From Saprolegnia diclina VS20 (Eukaryota > Oomycota > Saprolegniomycetes > Saprolegniales > Saprolegniaceae), in the NCBI RefSeq assembly GCF_000281045.1, contig NW_008246075.1, forward strand, positions 300,699-364,698: a DNA stretch of 64,000 nt. The letters are read 5' to 3'. A program made the translations under genes and the position numbers. Below are positions 11,606-23,419 of this stretch, in pieces. The notes beneath the pieces are model-generated. The model ran no database searches, was not told where the DNA came from, and worked only from the letters and a program-made list of their open reading frames with translations. Position 1 is the first letter of the stretch. Every line of letters starts with the position of its first letter.

Positions 11606-14159
11606 TTATGGCGGCGACAGGGTCTCACCGTCGATCGCTACGTCTGCGACATCAATCGTCGGAGTAATGTCTTCGACCGACACGGCAGCTTCGTTCACCG
11701 TTGTCACGTCGTCGCCTCCCGCAGCCTCATCTTGGTCGTCAGTGCTTGGAGACTCTTCCTCGACGACGAGCTTTAGGTCGTCGACAGCGTCCGTTACCAC
11801 GCCCAACGCATCGGCCTCTTCCATCGTTGTCGTCTCCTCGGCGGTGGTAGTCAACACCGCGTCCGAGGCGCCTCGGAGCTGGGTAAAGCACACGTGGATA
11901 TCGACATGGGGGTCGTTTCCGAGGGCGCGGAGCGCGTCGGTCGGGATCGTCAAGTGCTCTAATCAACGGTAATCCGTCAAATATGGTCGCTTCTTCCTCG
12001 GTTGTCTGTACCTTGGAGCTCGACAAGGATACGCACGAGCGCAAGCCGGACGTTGAACACTGGGTCGCTAGCGAGCGCAAAGAAGGGCGCTGCGAGCGAC
12101 GCTTCAAATAGAGGCGCGTGGCCGCCAAGGACAAACGCCCGACAGACGCGGATATAAATCTACGCGTGTAAGACAAATGGCCAAAGAGGTGGAGGTACCT
12201 GGCGATGTATGTACACGGACGAGGCCTGGAGCGCTCGGACCTGGTCGGCAAGGGCCTCGGTCCACTCGGGGTTCTCGGCCAAACACGCAAAGAGAAGCGG
12301 AACCGCCTAGCCAGCATCCATTTTCGCAAATAGGTCGATGTGTCATCAACGTACGTGGAAGCTCGAGTCGCGTACGCACGCAACGTCGTCCGTCACGAGC
12401 TGAAAGATGAGCGGCGCCACGATCGCAAACGTGTCGGCGGGCGGAAAGAGCGTGCAAATCGCGGGCAGTTGCTCGCTAATGAGGCCGCGGAAGCGCCACT
12501 TGAGCTTGAATTTCGAGTGCGCTTGAAAATCGTTGAATTCGGCGAGCACTGCGAGGTACTCGTGGCGCGCGGTCGGTGAAATGGCGGCCAAAAAGTCGGC
12601 AAAATGGGTGATCGAGCCCATCTTGACGTCGTCAATGTCCTGGAGAAACGTGTCAAAGGCGCTCGTGAGGTGCGCCTCGGTCATTTCCGGCCCCAAAATG
12701 CGCGCAATCTCGTGGAGCGAGTGTGCGAGCGTGCGCCGGACCTTCCAGAACCCGTCGACGGTCAGCGCCTCAAACGCGCGCGAAATGCGCGGCCAGCCGT
12801 CGCGTCCGAGCGTGAGCAGGACCGCCGGAAAGTTGTAGGCGCAGTGAAACTTCATGTCGGCTTCGGCGCCGCTGAGAAGAAGCGCGGTCGGACGCGTTGC
12901 CATGTCGGCGTACGACGTGGTGAGCGTCTCGGTGATCTCGTGCGGCGGCAGTGTCGAGAGGTACGGACCGAGCTACGTGATGACAATATGAACACTTTGT
13001 ATCAAGGTATCAGGAGGAAAAATACTTGCTGATAGGCCGCGATACGAACCCACTTGGAGGCGTCGTGGGAGAAGGCCGTGAAGAGCGGTGTGAGCGCCGA
13101 CGCCCGCTTCTCGGGTGCAAGCGTCTTGGACATATCGACGAGCGACTCGGCACACGCCTTCCGGACTCCCCAGATTTCGTCCTTGGCCAGCCGCGTGTAC
13201 GCCGGCAAGAGGCGTTCTAACCGCCATACGCTCAGGATAGGTAAGAGAAGACGAAGGCCGTACCTTCCGTGACCTCCGGGCCCGCCGTCATGCACACGTT
13301 GGCAAAGTTGAGCACCATGGCCTTCCGGACGCGGAAAACCGGATCTTCGGAGAGCGAGATGAACTCGGGGACGCAGAATTGGCAGCAGAGGTCGCGGCCG
13401 AGGAAGACGGCGAGCTTGTTGAGCAAGATGAGCTGCCACATAAATTTTCGATGAGATCGAGAGGAAGACAAGGAGGCGACGTACAGCGGTGATGCGCATC
13501 TGCTCGTCGTCGTCTTCATGCGCAAACGGCAGGACGAGCGTGAGCACGTGTTGGCCTTGGTCTTCCGACTTGATAATTTCGGCGATCGTCACGAGGCTCT
13601 CGCATGCAATGTGCCGGACTTCGGCTTGGACGTCCGAAAGGAGCTTGCTCATGAGGGGCATCATGGTCTCGAGCACGATCTTGTAGCCGTCGTCGCCGCC
13701 GGCCGAGACGAGAAACTACATGGAATCGCGTCAAGCATGACAGCACACGACGCGCGCAGACCTTGCACAGGCCTGGAAGCTGCCCCGCAACGTGTTGTCG
13801 TACGACAAACTCGACGTCGCTCACAAGCGGCTCGAGAAGCGGAATGATGCTGGTGCACGTCTTCTCGTAGCTACCGACGTCATGAGCTTCGCCCATGCAG
13901 AGATGCCTCATCAGGTCAAGACGCGTACCCAGACGAGACTGCCGTCTCTTCGAGCATGCGCACGTGGATGACCCGCTGCAGCGCAATGTTGCTGTCGACA
14001 TAGCGGATCACGCGGTCGAGGTCAGTGAGCGAGTCGTCGATCGCGAGGTCTTCGAAGGTCGGGCCGCCATCGCGGTCGTCATGGTACCCTCCCTACGTCC
14101 CATGCGCATGAGGCTACGCGCCCATGCCATGGCCGCAGCTGACGTACGTGCTCGGACAT
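11606..14159 (-). CDS. PPP4R1: PP4R1-like HEAT-repeat regulatory subunit of protein phosphatase 4
   Basis: A multi-exon HEAT-repeat protein. A four-codon first exon (ATG at 14157-14159) ends in a GTACGT donor, and a 55-nt intron (14093-14147) leads in frame to the exon reading DGGPTFEDLAIDDSLTDLDR. Later exons carry tandem HEAT repeats, including DEIWGVRKACAESLVDMSK and ASKWVRIAAYQQ, which are close to the DNVWGVRKACAE and PSRWVRQAAFQ repeats of PP4R1. Further introns lie near 13890, 13730, 13460, 13230, 12995, 12330, 12165 and 11970. The last exon is acidic and threonine-rich and stops at 11606. PP4R1 binds the PP4 catalytic subunit in the cytoplasm and nucleus. The first exon is inferred from splice-site logic only. 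Confidence 0.82.
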
Positions 14160-15702
14160 CATCCAGCGCTCCTCTAGTCGGTCGACTACGAGGAGGGGCA
14201 ATTGAAATTGGAATTGACGCCCAGTTGCTTATCCGGATGGTCCCGACCAGCGTATCCGGATTACAACCAGAATCGACGCCGGGCTGGCGTATCTTTGGCG
14301 CCAGCGTAGCGGCGCGACCCGCGCTGGCGCAGCTTCATCGCTCGACGGCTGTACCTGGGTAATACTGTCAGAGGTACTGTAGAGTCACGAGGACTGTGAA
14401 GATCTTCCTTGGGGTGTGGCCTCAATGGCGCGCCCTCGTAACGGCCATCGGAAGCGCTGTGGGCGAATTGGTAACGCCGGCCGGTAACTTACGCGTTGCA
14501 GCGCATGAGGTGTTCTTGCTTGCATTACACGAGTGCTCTCGCAACAAAAATGGTGCGAGCTATGCTCTTGCAGCTCCAAGCACTGGATGTGGTCGGCCTG
14601 GACAGTGTTGGGTGGACGAGCCAAAGCCGATGTTGACACGCTAGGGCAACCGAGGACGCATTGGGTCTGACAGCTAAATGACACTGCAGCACATATACCG
14701 GTACGACCATGGAGCCGCATCAGTATAGAGATGCTTGCATAATGATAGTTCAAGGTTCCTCCTTGTATGCTACGTGCACCTGCGCCGACCGAATCAAGCC
14801 GATTGACAAGATTGAAGCTGAACCTCATAGATCAGAGGAGCATAGACGCAAGATTTACTTATCTTCGCAGACGAAGAGGTGCACAAGGCTCGTCACTTCA
14901 TCGCAACTCCACGGCCCACCACGACACGGCCGACTTTGCCTGCGTCGACATGTCGTATTGGCGCGCGGCGAACGTTGTCGTCGTCAAGATGCTCGTCACA
15001 AGTGCGTCATCCGACGTTGCCGTTTCACACGCGTGTGAAAAATTGAAGCATGCATTTTTGTATGCTCTATTTCACACACACATCCAATACCACGTGCAAA
15101 ACGTGTACGGCGTGAAATACAGCAGCATGCAAACTTCAAGACGATTGCCAGCGGCGACGTCTAGTGATACTAACCCGAGCCCTGTGAAAATATGGCCACC
15201 CTGGTTTGTCGTTCTCTTCCACTGAATAGCCGAGGGATCGATCACTCATATCGGAAAAGCCCCCGGTATTTCCCAGGACGCTGGGGAATATCGGATTCTT
15301 TTTGATATTATTTTTATTGCTGCACACACAACCAAATAGAGCTCTTTTGATTCGTCTGGAATGGGTTGGTGGTGGTTACTAGTCCGCTCTGGACGAAACT
15401 TATGCCGTATTGTATGCTTCTGGCAACGCCAATCGATCTGCCCAAGGTTGATCGTGAAACCCTACCCCTGCCACCGCTGTCAACTCGAATGGCCGTGGAG
15501 TAGTCGATGAATAGTCACTAGTTCGCATGTCAAACGCAAAGAGTGACGCACATTGCGTGTAGACGCTGCGCGTATAGACTCTCTACGAGGGCGACGAGGA
15601 CATGTCGTCCGCAGTCGGCGTGCACTGCGTTGTATCTTACCTGGTAGCAGTGGTGACGACGCTGAAAGAGTAAAAACTCATGCATTACGAGTATGCAGCG
15701 GA
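14160..15702. other. Gene-poor interval with palindromes
   Basis: About 1.5 kb with no frame I can support as coding. It holds two ATCCGGAT palindromes (14231-14238 and 14254-14261), a perfect 18-bp palindrome (15023-15040), and an imperfect inverted repeat around 15268-15293. The part from about 15030 to 15330 is AT-richer than the flanks. Confidence 0.5.
15023..15040. repeat. Perfect 18-bp palindrome
   Basis: TTTCACACGCGTGTGAAA reads the same on both strands. It is followed within 60 bp by GCATGC...GTATGC and another TTTCACAC word (about 15070), so the half-site occurs again. It could be a site for a dimeric DNA-binding protein or the tip of a decayed mobile element. Confidence 0.6.
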
Positions 15703-18000
15703 CTAGAATGGGAGGATTGGGTTGCATTGGGCTGCTGAGTCCTGCTGGAATTGGTCGGTGAGCTCGTGGATCGCTGCCACAAAAGCGTCGATCACGCAAA
15801 GGTCATCAGCACCGGCGTCGCACGTGTCCATAAGCGCGGTCATACCATCCATCGCGGCGGTCACCGTCGCCTTGGAGAAGACGTCGTTGGCCGCCACCGG
15901 CTCCACGAGGCCGCCGAAGCGACGCTGGAGCCCAAACCAGATATGGCGCAAGACGTTGCCGACATGCACGAGGTCAAGGTGCAAAAACGCATGCCACTCG
16001 GCATCCAGCGTGCGCCGGAGATCGGCGAGGTCAGTCGGCTCTTCGACGCTGAAGAGGAGGCGCAACGACCGACTGAGCTTTGTCGTTATGGTCAGGCGCT
16101 TGACGGCGCGCGTCTGCGCCACGCCATACGCCTTCTGAAGCTTGCTGCGGCGGTCTTTCTGGTCGTGGTACCGCTGCTTGGCAGCGCCCGCATCTCGAGC
16201 CCACACCTCGCCAGCGTTGTGGATCGTCGCTGCACCGATTGAGAGCTTGAACGCCGTCGCAAAGCCACCGCGCGCACTCGGGCGACCGCCGACCCAGAAC
16301 TGCGACCCGCGAGTGCAGAGGTCCGAGATCGCTTCCAGCGCTGGGATCGAAGGCATGCGGCCGACGATGCGCAGGGCGTTGTACGCATGCAGGACGACGG
16401 TCGTTTGGCGCATGTCGTCCATGGCCCGGTAGCCGAGCGCAAGATGCGCCGAGATCACCACGTCGAGCATCCACTGCCCGGCCATCCACGGGTTCAGCCA
16501 CGCTCGGGTGCGAGCGACCGCCGACGACTCGTCGTCCTTGGTCGCTGCCCACAGAGCAAATCGGAGCGTCTCGGCGTCCGCGTCGAACACACGCTTGTGC
16601 TCGGTGATGAGGTTGGGGCGCTGCAAGCCGAGAAGGACGTGGCGATACGACTGCTTGAGCGCCACGACGGTCGACGCGGCCACCGATGCGCACGTGATAG
16701 CGTCCTCTGGCGGCCCTTGTACGGCGAGTATCGAGACAAGCAGGCACTGTGTGGCAAACACGAGCTCTGTCGACGCCACCTTGGTCTTGCCATACGCGCG
16801 CAAAAGCGTGACGTACGGCCGCAGTGTCGCCCCGGTGCACTTGCCGTAGCGGCCATCGTTCTTGTCCGACGTCTGCCGCATGGCGATCGTGAGCAGCGGG
16901 ACGAGGACGTCGAAGAACAGCATGTCATGCAGCCCTTTGGTGGACGTGGCAGGCGCCGTGGCCTCGTCCCACGCCACGCGAGAGGTCACCGCGATGCGTG
17001 TTCCCGGCTGCAGGATCGGTGCGACCATAGCCAGAAGGTTGTAGACCTTGCCGAGATGGTTGTCGCCGCCAAAATGCCGCGTATTCTGCGTCCAGTCGCT
17101 GCGTAGCGCGGCTATATACGCGAGCTGCAGCAACGAAGCACGATCCTCTGGCAGACCAAGCGTGTGTGCCATCGTGGCGACGAGGTCATCGAGCGGAATG
17201 CGGTGGTCGTCCGCGCGCAAGCACCAGTCGACGGTGTCGCCCATGCTGAGATCCGAGTGGCTCAAGAGGAAAGCGGCGAGTGGCGTTTTTCCAAGAAGAA
17301 CACCAACGTCGCCGAGCGTCTTGAGGTACGGAAGCTCCAAACAAAGCTCGGACGCAAGGGACTCGACGACGCGGACGCAGTGGTTGGTAACGGCGGTCGC
17401 CGCCAAGAGCGTCGTCTCGCCTTGCTTGAAGGCCGCCCAGACAGCATGCACCTCGCCCATGAGCTCATCCATGTCCAGCACGAAGCATGTTGCGCGAAAC
17501 TGATCGTCGGCAAGTTGCGCCACTCGTGCATCCGCGGGCAACGTCTGCACTGGAGGTGAGTACGCCGTCGCATCAAAATGCGGCATGTCATCGTCCTCGT
17601 CGTCTTCGTCTGCAAGAACCTTGAACGGGTTCGAGAGGCCACCTTCTGCCGCCGTCGTGCGCCGAGTTGCAGTCGGCGGTCGTCGCGGCGCGAGCTTGGA
17701 TCGAATCGCGCGCAGCAAGTCGAGAAAGTGCATGTGGCCAGCGTCGGGCGGTAGCGACCGTGTTGCCATCCAGCGCAGACGAATACTCGTCGAGAGCTCC
17801 GTCCAGATGTGCGCCGGCACGAGCAGCCCTTTGTCGGCGACGTCGAGAGCGGCGGCCCAGATCTGTTTCGTTGTCCATGCCCCGGGCGTCGTCGTCGCCT
17901 TCTGCTTCTTCTTCTTCGTTGTTGCCGTCGACGTCACACGCTGAAGCCACGAGACGACGGCGTCGGTGGCGGCCTTGTACTGGTGCCACCGGCTCGTCAT
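15703..18000 (-). CDS. DUF6604-like protein, single exon, 765 aa
   Basis: An uninterrupted 765-codon frame with strong GC3 bias. The first 130 residues have the layout of the DUF6604 domain known mainly from fungi: a YK-A-TD-VVSWLQ helix, a lysine-rich linker with [12 protein letters not shown], then [19 protein letters not shown] and a helical [13 protein letters not shown] segment. An acidic stretch ([13 protein letters not shown]) and about 600 mostly helical residues follow, among them SFQWVGG-like and [15 protein letters not shown] regions that I cannot assign. No catalytic motif is visible. It has no intron in a region where most genes are densely spliced, so it could be a recently acquired or retroposed gene. 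The domain call rests on memory of the family's pattern. Confidence 0.75.
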   Translation of the reverse strand: MTSRWHQYKAATDAVVSWLQRVTSTATTKKKKQKATTTPGAWTTKQIWAAALDVADKGLLVPAHIWTELSTSIRLRWMATRSLPPDAGHMHFLDLLRAIRSKLAPRRPPTATRRTTAAEGGLSNPFKVLADEDDEDDDMPHFDATAYSPPVQTLPADARVAQLADDQFRATCFVLDMDELMGEVHAVWAAFKQGETTLLAATAVTNHCVRVVESLASELCLELPYLKTLGDVGVLLGKTPLAAFLLSHSDLSMGDTVDWCLRADDHRIPLDDLVATMAHTLGLPEDRASLLQLAYIAALRSDWTQNTRHFGGDNHLGKVYNLLAMVAPILQPGTRIAVTSRVAWDEATAPATSTKGLHDMLFFDVLVPLLTIAMRQTSDKNDGRYGKCTGATLRPYVTLLRAYGKTKVASTELVFATQCLLVSILAVQGPPEDAITCASVAASTVVALKQSYRHVLLGLQRPNLITEHKRVFDADAETLRFALWAATKDDESSAVARTRAWLNPWMAGQWMLDVVISAHLALGYRAMDDMRQTTVVLHAYNALRIVGRMPSIPALEAISDLCTRGSQFWVGGRPSARGGFATAFKLSIGAATIHNAGEVWARDAGAAKQRYHDQKDRRSKLQKAYGVAQTRAVKRLTITTKLSRSLRLLFSVEEPTDLADLRRTLDAEWHAFLHLDLVHVGNVLRHIWFGLQRRFGGLVEPVAANDVFSKATVTAAMDGMTALMDTCDAGADDLCVIDAFVAAIHELTDQFQQDSAAQCNPILPF

Positions 18001-18164
18001 GTGCTGTGGCTTGCAAAAGGGCGACTGCGATCAGACTGCAACATGCCCTAAAACAAGGAAACGTTGACCTATTCAGGATAAATCCTCAAATTGAAGGCCG
18101 TGCACAAAGTGCGTCATCCTTCCAGCAGTGGGATCTCGGGATTGTATTGCCGCCTCCTCTCCAA

Positions 18165-18330
18165 TCGCAGTCTGCTGTATGTTGGTTCCAACATCGGCGC
18201 GCAAATCCATCAAGCTGTGGCGTCGGTCTCACGGCCGCGGTCGTGCGCGACCAGATCACCAAGGAGATGACGCTCGAAGGCGGCGCGCTTGTGCTGGCCG
18301 ACATGGGCATTTGCAGCATCGACCACAAAG
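18165..18330 (+). pseudogene. Fragment of an MCM2-7 helicase gene (MCM7-like)
   Basis: In one frame the sequence reads [17 protein letters not shown], then [18 protein letters not shown]. This is the region just before the Walker B motif of MCM helicases, and [11 protein letters not shown] is closest to MCM7. The expected EFDKM is missing; the frame breaks right after SID. Just upstream, with small indels, the DNA can be read as QLLYV-SNIGAR and then a broken GKSSS, which are the residues expected before GVGLTAAV. No other part of an MCM gene is present. It is therefore a short decayed copy, not an exon of a neighbouring gene. Confidence 0.7.
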
Positions 18331-19054
18331 ACCAACCACACCCTGCCCCAAGAAAACCCGACGATTAAGGCAGGGGACGTTTGTAACAAGGTGAGCCGCC
18401 CGGTTACCACAATCTCGCCCGAACGTGTGGGTCACTGTGCACCGTCGCCGTGACCGCACACGCCGTGTCATCTTTTCTTCAGTTTCGTTCGTCTTGCATC
18501 CATATCAGTTCAAGTCCCACCATCCTCTGCACATACGCATTTGCACGTGCCTCGTTGCCTTTGCCACGTTGAAGTATGCCCTTAGTCTAGCTCATCGTAT
18601 CTAGCATAGTAATTCTAGGTTAGTCTTCTGTCGTATTTCTTTCCAATGATCACGTTCAGTTTTGCCTTGTCTCGACCACCGGGTCTTGTCTAAGGCTTAC
18701 GCTTCCTCATCACGCGCAGTAGCAGTGCCTCAACGGAGACGTCCAAGAGCCACTCGTTACAACGTTGGACTTCAATGCACATGATTCCGTACACCGACGA
18801 GTCCAAACTACGTCACACGTAGTACACGATCCCTCCGCTAGATTGCACGCTAACCCAATGCAAAACCTCAACCAAAGAGCTCGACCAAAACCAGCCCCAA
18901 GAAAACACGAGGTTAACCCTAGTTTAATGTAGACGGAAAGTCGAGGGTTCGATCCCATGAAATGCCCCGGAATTACTAGCTTGCTAAGGGGATTTGGCTT
19001 TTTGGACACGAATGCATTTTATCGAGTTGTTCAAAAACAGCCGAAATGAGGGAC

Positions 19055-19094
19055 TATCGACTGCTGTGCTAGAGTATCGACTGCTGTGCTAGAG
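19055..19094. repeat. 20-bp tandem duplication
   Basis: The unit TATCGACTGCTGTGCTAGAG occurs twice without a spacer (19055-19074 and 19075-19094). It lies in the intergenic interval and has no visible function. Confidence 0.7.
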
Positions 19095-19381
19095 TAACAT
19101 CGCAACTGTCGATAGAGAATAGGGTCCTTGCGGTAACGGTATAATATAGTGAAAGATTTGACAGCGTCGTGCGTGGGAACGCTGGACAAGCGGCAACGAT
19201 TACACTGGTCCGCTCCGTCGAAAGGTCCTTGTTCTCAGCTTGAGCTTGCATACCCGATGGCCGTCAAGTAGCCCTACCCTAGCCCGTTCTGGCACCAACC
19301 CAATAAACGCGACGAGTGGACATGCGACGACAGATGTAGTACTACGACTTCGCATTCAACTTGCATGTTGTTGCTTCTCGG

Positions 19382-21680
19382 CTACGCTGTCAGAAGATCG
19401 CGCTGGGTCTGACGAAGTCGCGTCGAGATTTGCAGCGCATTGGGCCGAATATCCGCGTCCATGCAAAGGCAGTCAGCGCCAAGCGCGCGCAGCCAGGCCG
19501 GTCCATCGACCGAAAACGACGGCGCCAATGTGCCTTGCAGCACGCGCGTCGCAATGACCGAGTCGCTCAGCGCGTGCCCGCGGGCGTTGCGGAGCTCCGC
19601 GTACGGAAGACCGCGCGTATCAAGCTCCGAGAGGATGACGCCAAAGGAGTAAATGTCGGCGGCCGTCGTATAGTGGCCGCTCTGGAGCACCTCGGGCGCG
19701 ACCCACCGGCACGTGCCGACGCCGGCCGTCATCGTGCCGCTTGACACTTCGCGCGCGACGCCAAAGTCGGTGAGCTTGATGTGTCCACCGGTGTTGAGGA
19801 GCACGTTGCGTGACTTGAGGTCGCGGTGGATCACGTCGAGCGAGTGCAAATACAAGAGACCTTCGGCGATCGCCAGCGCCATCTCGAGCCGCGCCGACTC
19901 GATGAGGACGACGTTGGTGGCGAGCAGTTGGCGCAGGTCGCCGAGGTCCATGTACTCAACAACGCACCAGAGATCGATGGGCCGGCTCCACGCCGCGCCG
20001 AGGAAGCGCACAATATAAGGGCTCGATAGTCTGCACACATTCATGAGCAGTTGAACGTCAAGAAGTCGTAGTCGTCGTACTTGGAGAGGAGCTTGGCTTC
20101 GGCGACGAGGCCGCAGACGTCCTTGATCGCTGTGCGGTGGGGCAGCAGCGCCTTGATTGCGACAGCCTGCCCGCGGTAGCTCCCGAGAAACACTTGGCCA
20201 AACGCACCAGATGCGAGGACGCGCTGCTTGGTCAGCAGTGCCTCGTCAATGCGGAACGGCAGCAGGTCGGTCATGTCGAGGCGGTCGTGCATGCTCGCGT
20301 CGCTGACGCTCGACGGCGCCGTGCCATCGTCGCTCGTCTTGAAGTAGCTGTGGCCAGATCCGCTCTGCTGCGCGCACTGGCGCTTGAACGCAAAGGCGCT
20401 GATGACAACGACAGCGAGACCAGCGAGGCTGCCCCAGACGATCGGTCCGGGTGACGCGTGCGACGAGTTGAAGAACGCTATCCAATGTACGTACGGGCGT
20501 GACGACATACGATATGTACTCGTACGATGACGTACGTTCTGGCGACACGCAGACCGCGATGCTCAGGCTGTTGCCATTGGGGATGCCGAGGAGGGTGCCG
20601 CCGGCCGCGCACGATAGGACCTTGGATGCGCCAATCACAACGTTTTTGGCGTCCTTGAGTGCAAGGTAGGATGGCATATCCAAAGTGAACTCGGCCAACT
20701 CGCAGCGATCGCAGCGGCTGCATGGCATGAGCGAGCGACACAGAGGCAAGGTAGATCGTACAAGGTCATCAAGGTGGTCGAGAGCTGCACGTTCTTGATG
20801 CTCGTGATCGCATTGGCGTCGAGGTTCCTAGCATGTCCATGGATCCGATGTAAACGGCAAGGTATGGTGCCATAGGGGCTCATACACGTGGCTTGTGCGG
20901 CGCCAGTCGTAGTTCTCCAAGGCCACGAGCGAGTTGTTGTAGAGAGAGCTAGAGAGAGAGAAGCTGTGTTTTCGAACCGCTATAGAGTCGCACGGTGTAC
21001 ATCGTATCGACGACCGGGCCATTGACGTAGCTTTGCAGCGTATTGTTGTCCAGCACGCTAGCACACGCCGTAGAGTACTTGACACAGAGAGGCCAGCGCA
21101 GTAGACAGTACTGTACATCGAGGTGAGTCGCGCAGGCCAGAGCACAGTCGCTGGCAATGTCGAGAGGCCGTTGTTCGGTAGCGCCCTACGCAAATACTTC
21201 AACACGGCGTGTTGCATGGACGAGGTTCGCGTTGTCAGACAAGATCGAGAGGGAAGCGGGAAGCACCATCTTGTCGAGCTGTACGCCTGGGTTGAAGGCA
21301 ATAACCCTATGATCGCATAAGGCGTGCATCATCCAGAAAGGGTCGTCGTACAAGGTCATGCAGTTTGCGATCGCACTGCCGTTCGGTGCTTTCGAGAGGT
21401 CGCCGACGGTCTTGATCCCATTGCCGACGAAGCGTAGCATACTGAAGTCCGGGATCTGGAGCAATGCGGAGGCGCTGGTTGTGACGAGGCCTCGAGACGC
21501 GATGAGACTTGCGGTCGTCCAGGACGCGACCTCGGCGCAGCGGCTGTCGACGACGCAGAGGGCCGTGCTGTCGTTCATGCAATAGCCGGTCGACAAGGAA
21601 GGCCCTGTGTATGGACAGGCCACCTCGGCCAAAGTCACACCAACCACCGCGAGGACGGCGGCCATAGGTCGGCGGAGCAT
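19382..21680 (-). CDS. LRR receptor-like kinase (TKL family)
   Basis: A multi-exon membrane receptor kinase. The first exon begins MLRRPMAAVLAVVGVTLAEVA, a signal peptide, and is followed by a Cys-bearing ectodomain with irregular leucine-rich repeats (DFSMLRFVGNGIKTVGDLS; NLDANAITSIKNVQL). A transmembrane helix (VWGSLAGLAVVVISAFAF) lies near 20400. The kinase has a glycine loop (LASGAFGQVFLG), VAIK, a catalytic HRDLKSRNVL, DFGVAR and an APE (VAPEVL), so it should be active. HRDLKSxN with a C-terminal WxxG-type fold points to the tyrosine-kinase-like group, which is expanded in oomycetes. Introns lie near 20045-20060, 20480-20520, 20755, 20830-20900, 20960 and 21160. Exact ectodomain exon ends are uncertain. 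CCAAT words at 21750 and 21786 mark the promoter. Confidence 0.85.
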
Positions 21681-22112
21681 GGTTGCACCTGGGTTGCTTC
21701 GGTCGAGATTGGAAATGCCAGAATATCGAAGTGCAAACTGGTCGTTTCAGCCAATCCGAATCGAGCACCCAACACCGTCGCACCTGATTGGCTACTTTTG
21801 CCAAAGATCGCGATCCACGCTTTCGATATAGCTCCACGTCATAGTCTGCACATGCATATCGAAACCTCCCATGAGGCAGGACACTGGCCGTGCTCAGCAG
21901 CAGCAGCTGCGAAGGAGACCGTCGTTGGCGGCAATAATACATGAGCGCAAGGCAACAAACAAAGAGATGAAAGTGACGAAGGCGATCGATTGCCAGCGAC
22001 GCATCCTGGCGCAATCACGGCGCCCCATACAAAACTACTACCACATACTAGTACAAAACTGCATGTTTGCGACTCGAGCAAGCGCTACGACTGATGCAAC
22101 CCGCATCGGCAG
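21681..22112. promoter_or_regulatory. Promoter side of the receptor kinase, with CCAAT words
   Basis: No coding exon is seen. AGCCAATC at 21750-21757 and its complement GATTGGCT at 21786-21793 lie 70-115 bp upstream of the kinase ATG on opposite strands, as in NF-Y-type promoters. Confidence 0.45.
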
Positions 22113-22883
22113 CTAGCCTAGACCACGTATGAGTCGAAGATCGTAACAGCATTCGGATGATACGTGGCCGTGGCCGTTGCCGGGCTGCGGTGTCGCACTG
22201 AGGTAGGCTGCACCACAGCGGTAGCAAAAGGCCCGTCCGCTAAGTACCACAAGTGTATACTTTAGGGCACAAGAGCACACTTCTTACCACTTGCACGTCA
22301 CGTAGTTGCAGCCACCATTGCGCTCAATGACCGCATGGCACGCAGGGCAGTGCTTCCAGCCCATCGCTGTCTTGAGCGTCATAAACTGCGTATGGTCTGG
22401 GTCGCCACCAGAGGCGAGAATGCGCTGGTACGCGGCGCAGTCGAGGTTCTCGTGCCACAGGGCGTGACAGCCATGGCAAAAGTGCACCTTGCAAAACGAG
22501 CACTGCGCCTTGACCATGCCGGCGTACACTGCGTAGGGTCGACTACACACTTTGTTGGGGCAGAACGCACGATGCGCCTCCGCGACCTTGCTGGCCAAGA
22601 GACTCTGGAACTGCGCAAGGAGCGTCGAGCCCACAAGACTCGCAACATCACTGGGCGCAATCTCACGCTTGCACGCAACCACGCAGCAGGTGATGGGCGC
22701 TTCACGATGCTTGACCTTGGCTTCCAATTGCGCCCGAAGACAGTTGCCGTGATAGCGGTGCTTGCAGGCGAGCTCCCAGCTCCCGCCGGATACACCGCGA
22801 GACATGAAGCGCGAGAAGATCGACGGATGCCCAATCGCATCCATGCAAATGAGGCAGATCGTATCGGCGTGGGCTGTGGCCAT
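22113..22883 (-). CDS. RBR (RING1-IBR-RING2) E3 ubiquitin ligase
   Basis: A compact RBR ligase. RING1 begins at residue 9 (CLICMDAIG, then CKHRYHGNC and CCVVACKREI). The IBR follows (CPNKVCSRPY, CSFCKVHFCHGCHALWH), then RING2 (HCPACHAVIERNGGCNYVTC). The first exon would end in a stop (TGG TAA), but a GTAAG donor inside that codon pair and an acceptor 50 nt later restore the frame. The product then reads CKC-GRAFCYRCGAAYLS and completes RING2. The catalytic Cys of the GGCNY motif is present. I chose the ATG at 22883 because the 5' extension to 23072 has poor codon bias and contains two CCAAT boxes (22979 and 23009), which suit a promoter. The protein has no other domains. Confidence 0.85.
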
Positions 22884-22978
22884 GACGCGTCGAATATCGC
22901 AATGCGCTGCAGCTGAACGACCACGCCATACAGCACCCCAACGGTCCGACGTCGCTTTCGCCGTTGCTTCGTGCACGC

Positions 22979-23016
22979 GCCAATCAGGATCAAGACTGCG
23001 TAAAGATGGGCCAATC
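22979..23016 (-). promoter_or_regulatory. Two CCAAT boxes upstream of the RBR gene
   Basis: GCCAATCA (22979-22986) and GGCCAATC (23009-23016) lie 95-135 bp upstream of the ATG chosen at 22883. Their presence argues that the open frame running up to 23072 is promoter and not protein. Confidence 0.45.
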
Positions 23017-23377
23017 AAAAGCGCTAGACGAATGCCCCTCGATGCAAGTTCATGGTTGACACAAGCCAGCATGGCTCTTGTACTGCGAATACCTAGTTTC
23101 CTTTCCCTATGACGTCGTAAGACGTCAATGCGAGGCTAGTAGCTGCTTTCGACAAACTCATCTGCAGCTCTTGAGTCCTACCGTAGAGTGTTCGTGGCGT
23201 CGCAGCCTCTCGGCAAGTTGACACGTTGAAGTTGTGTGTTGAAGCGTTGAAGAAACCTCTCCCATTGCATAAACCTTTCACAATGCATACATCAGCTTAA
23301 CCGGTTGTGTCGTACTCGCAGCCGTTAATCTTAACAGCTAGCCGATTCGCCGGTTTGTCGTGGCACCAGTCCTTTCG

Positions 23378-23387
23378 ATTGGCCAAT
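23378..23387. promoter_or_regulatory. Double CCAAT palindrome upstream of DDX49
   Basis: ATTGGCCAAT is two overlapping inverted CCAAT boxes. It lies 33 bp upstream of the DDX49 ATG (23420). Confidence 0.45.
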
Positions 23388-23419
23388 ACGAATATTCTGT
23401 ATCCAACCATCCTCGCAGC

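Larger units (their letters stand above)
18001..19381. other. Intergenic interval with a gene relic
   Basis: About 1.4 kb with no intact gene. It contains the MCM-helicase fragment at about 18165-18330, a 20-bp tandem duplication at 19055-19094, and two similar words with CCCCAAGAAAAC near 18343 and 18896. A GGTTCGATCC word near 18946 looks like a Pol III B box, but no tRNA folds around it. Confidence 0.5.

Noticed and set aside
17667-18368. 233-codon plus-strand frame that includes the MCM fragment
   Set aside because: Its first half is antisense to the DUF6604-like gene; only the last part resembles MCM, so it is not one gene.
18930-18975. tRNA-like B box (GGTTCGATCC) near 18946
   Set aside because: The T-arm stem does not pair, and no A box or acceptor stem is found upstream.
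22884-23072. N-terminal extension of the RBR ligase
   Set aside because: It has poor codon bias and two CCAAT boxes, and RING1 starts right after the downstream ATG.
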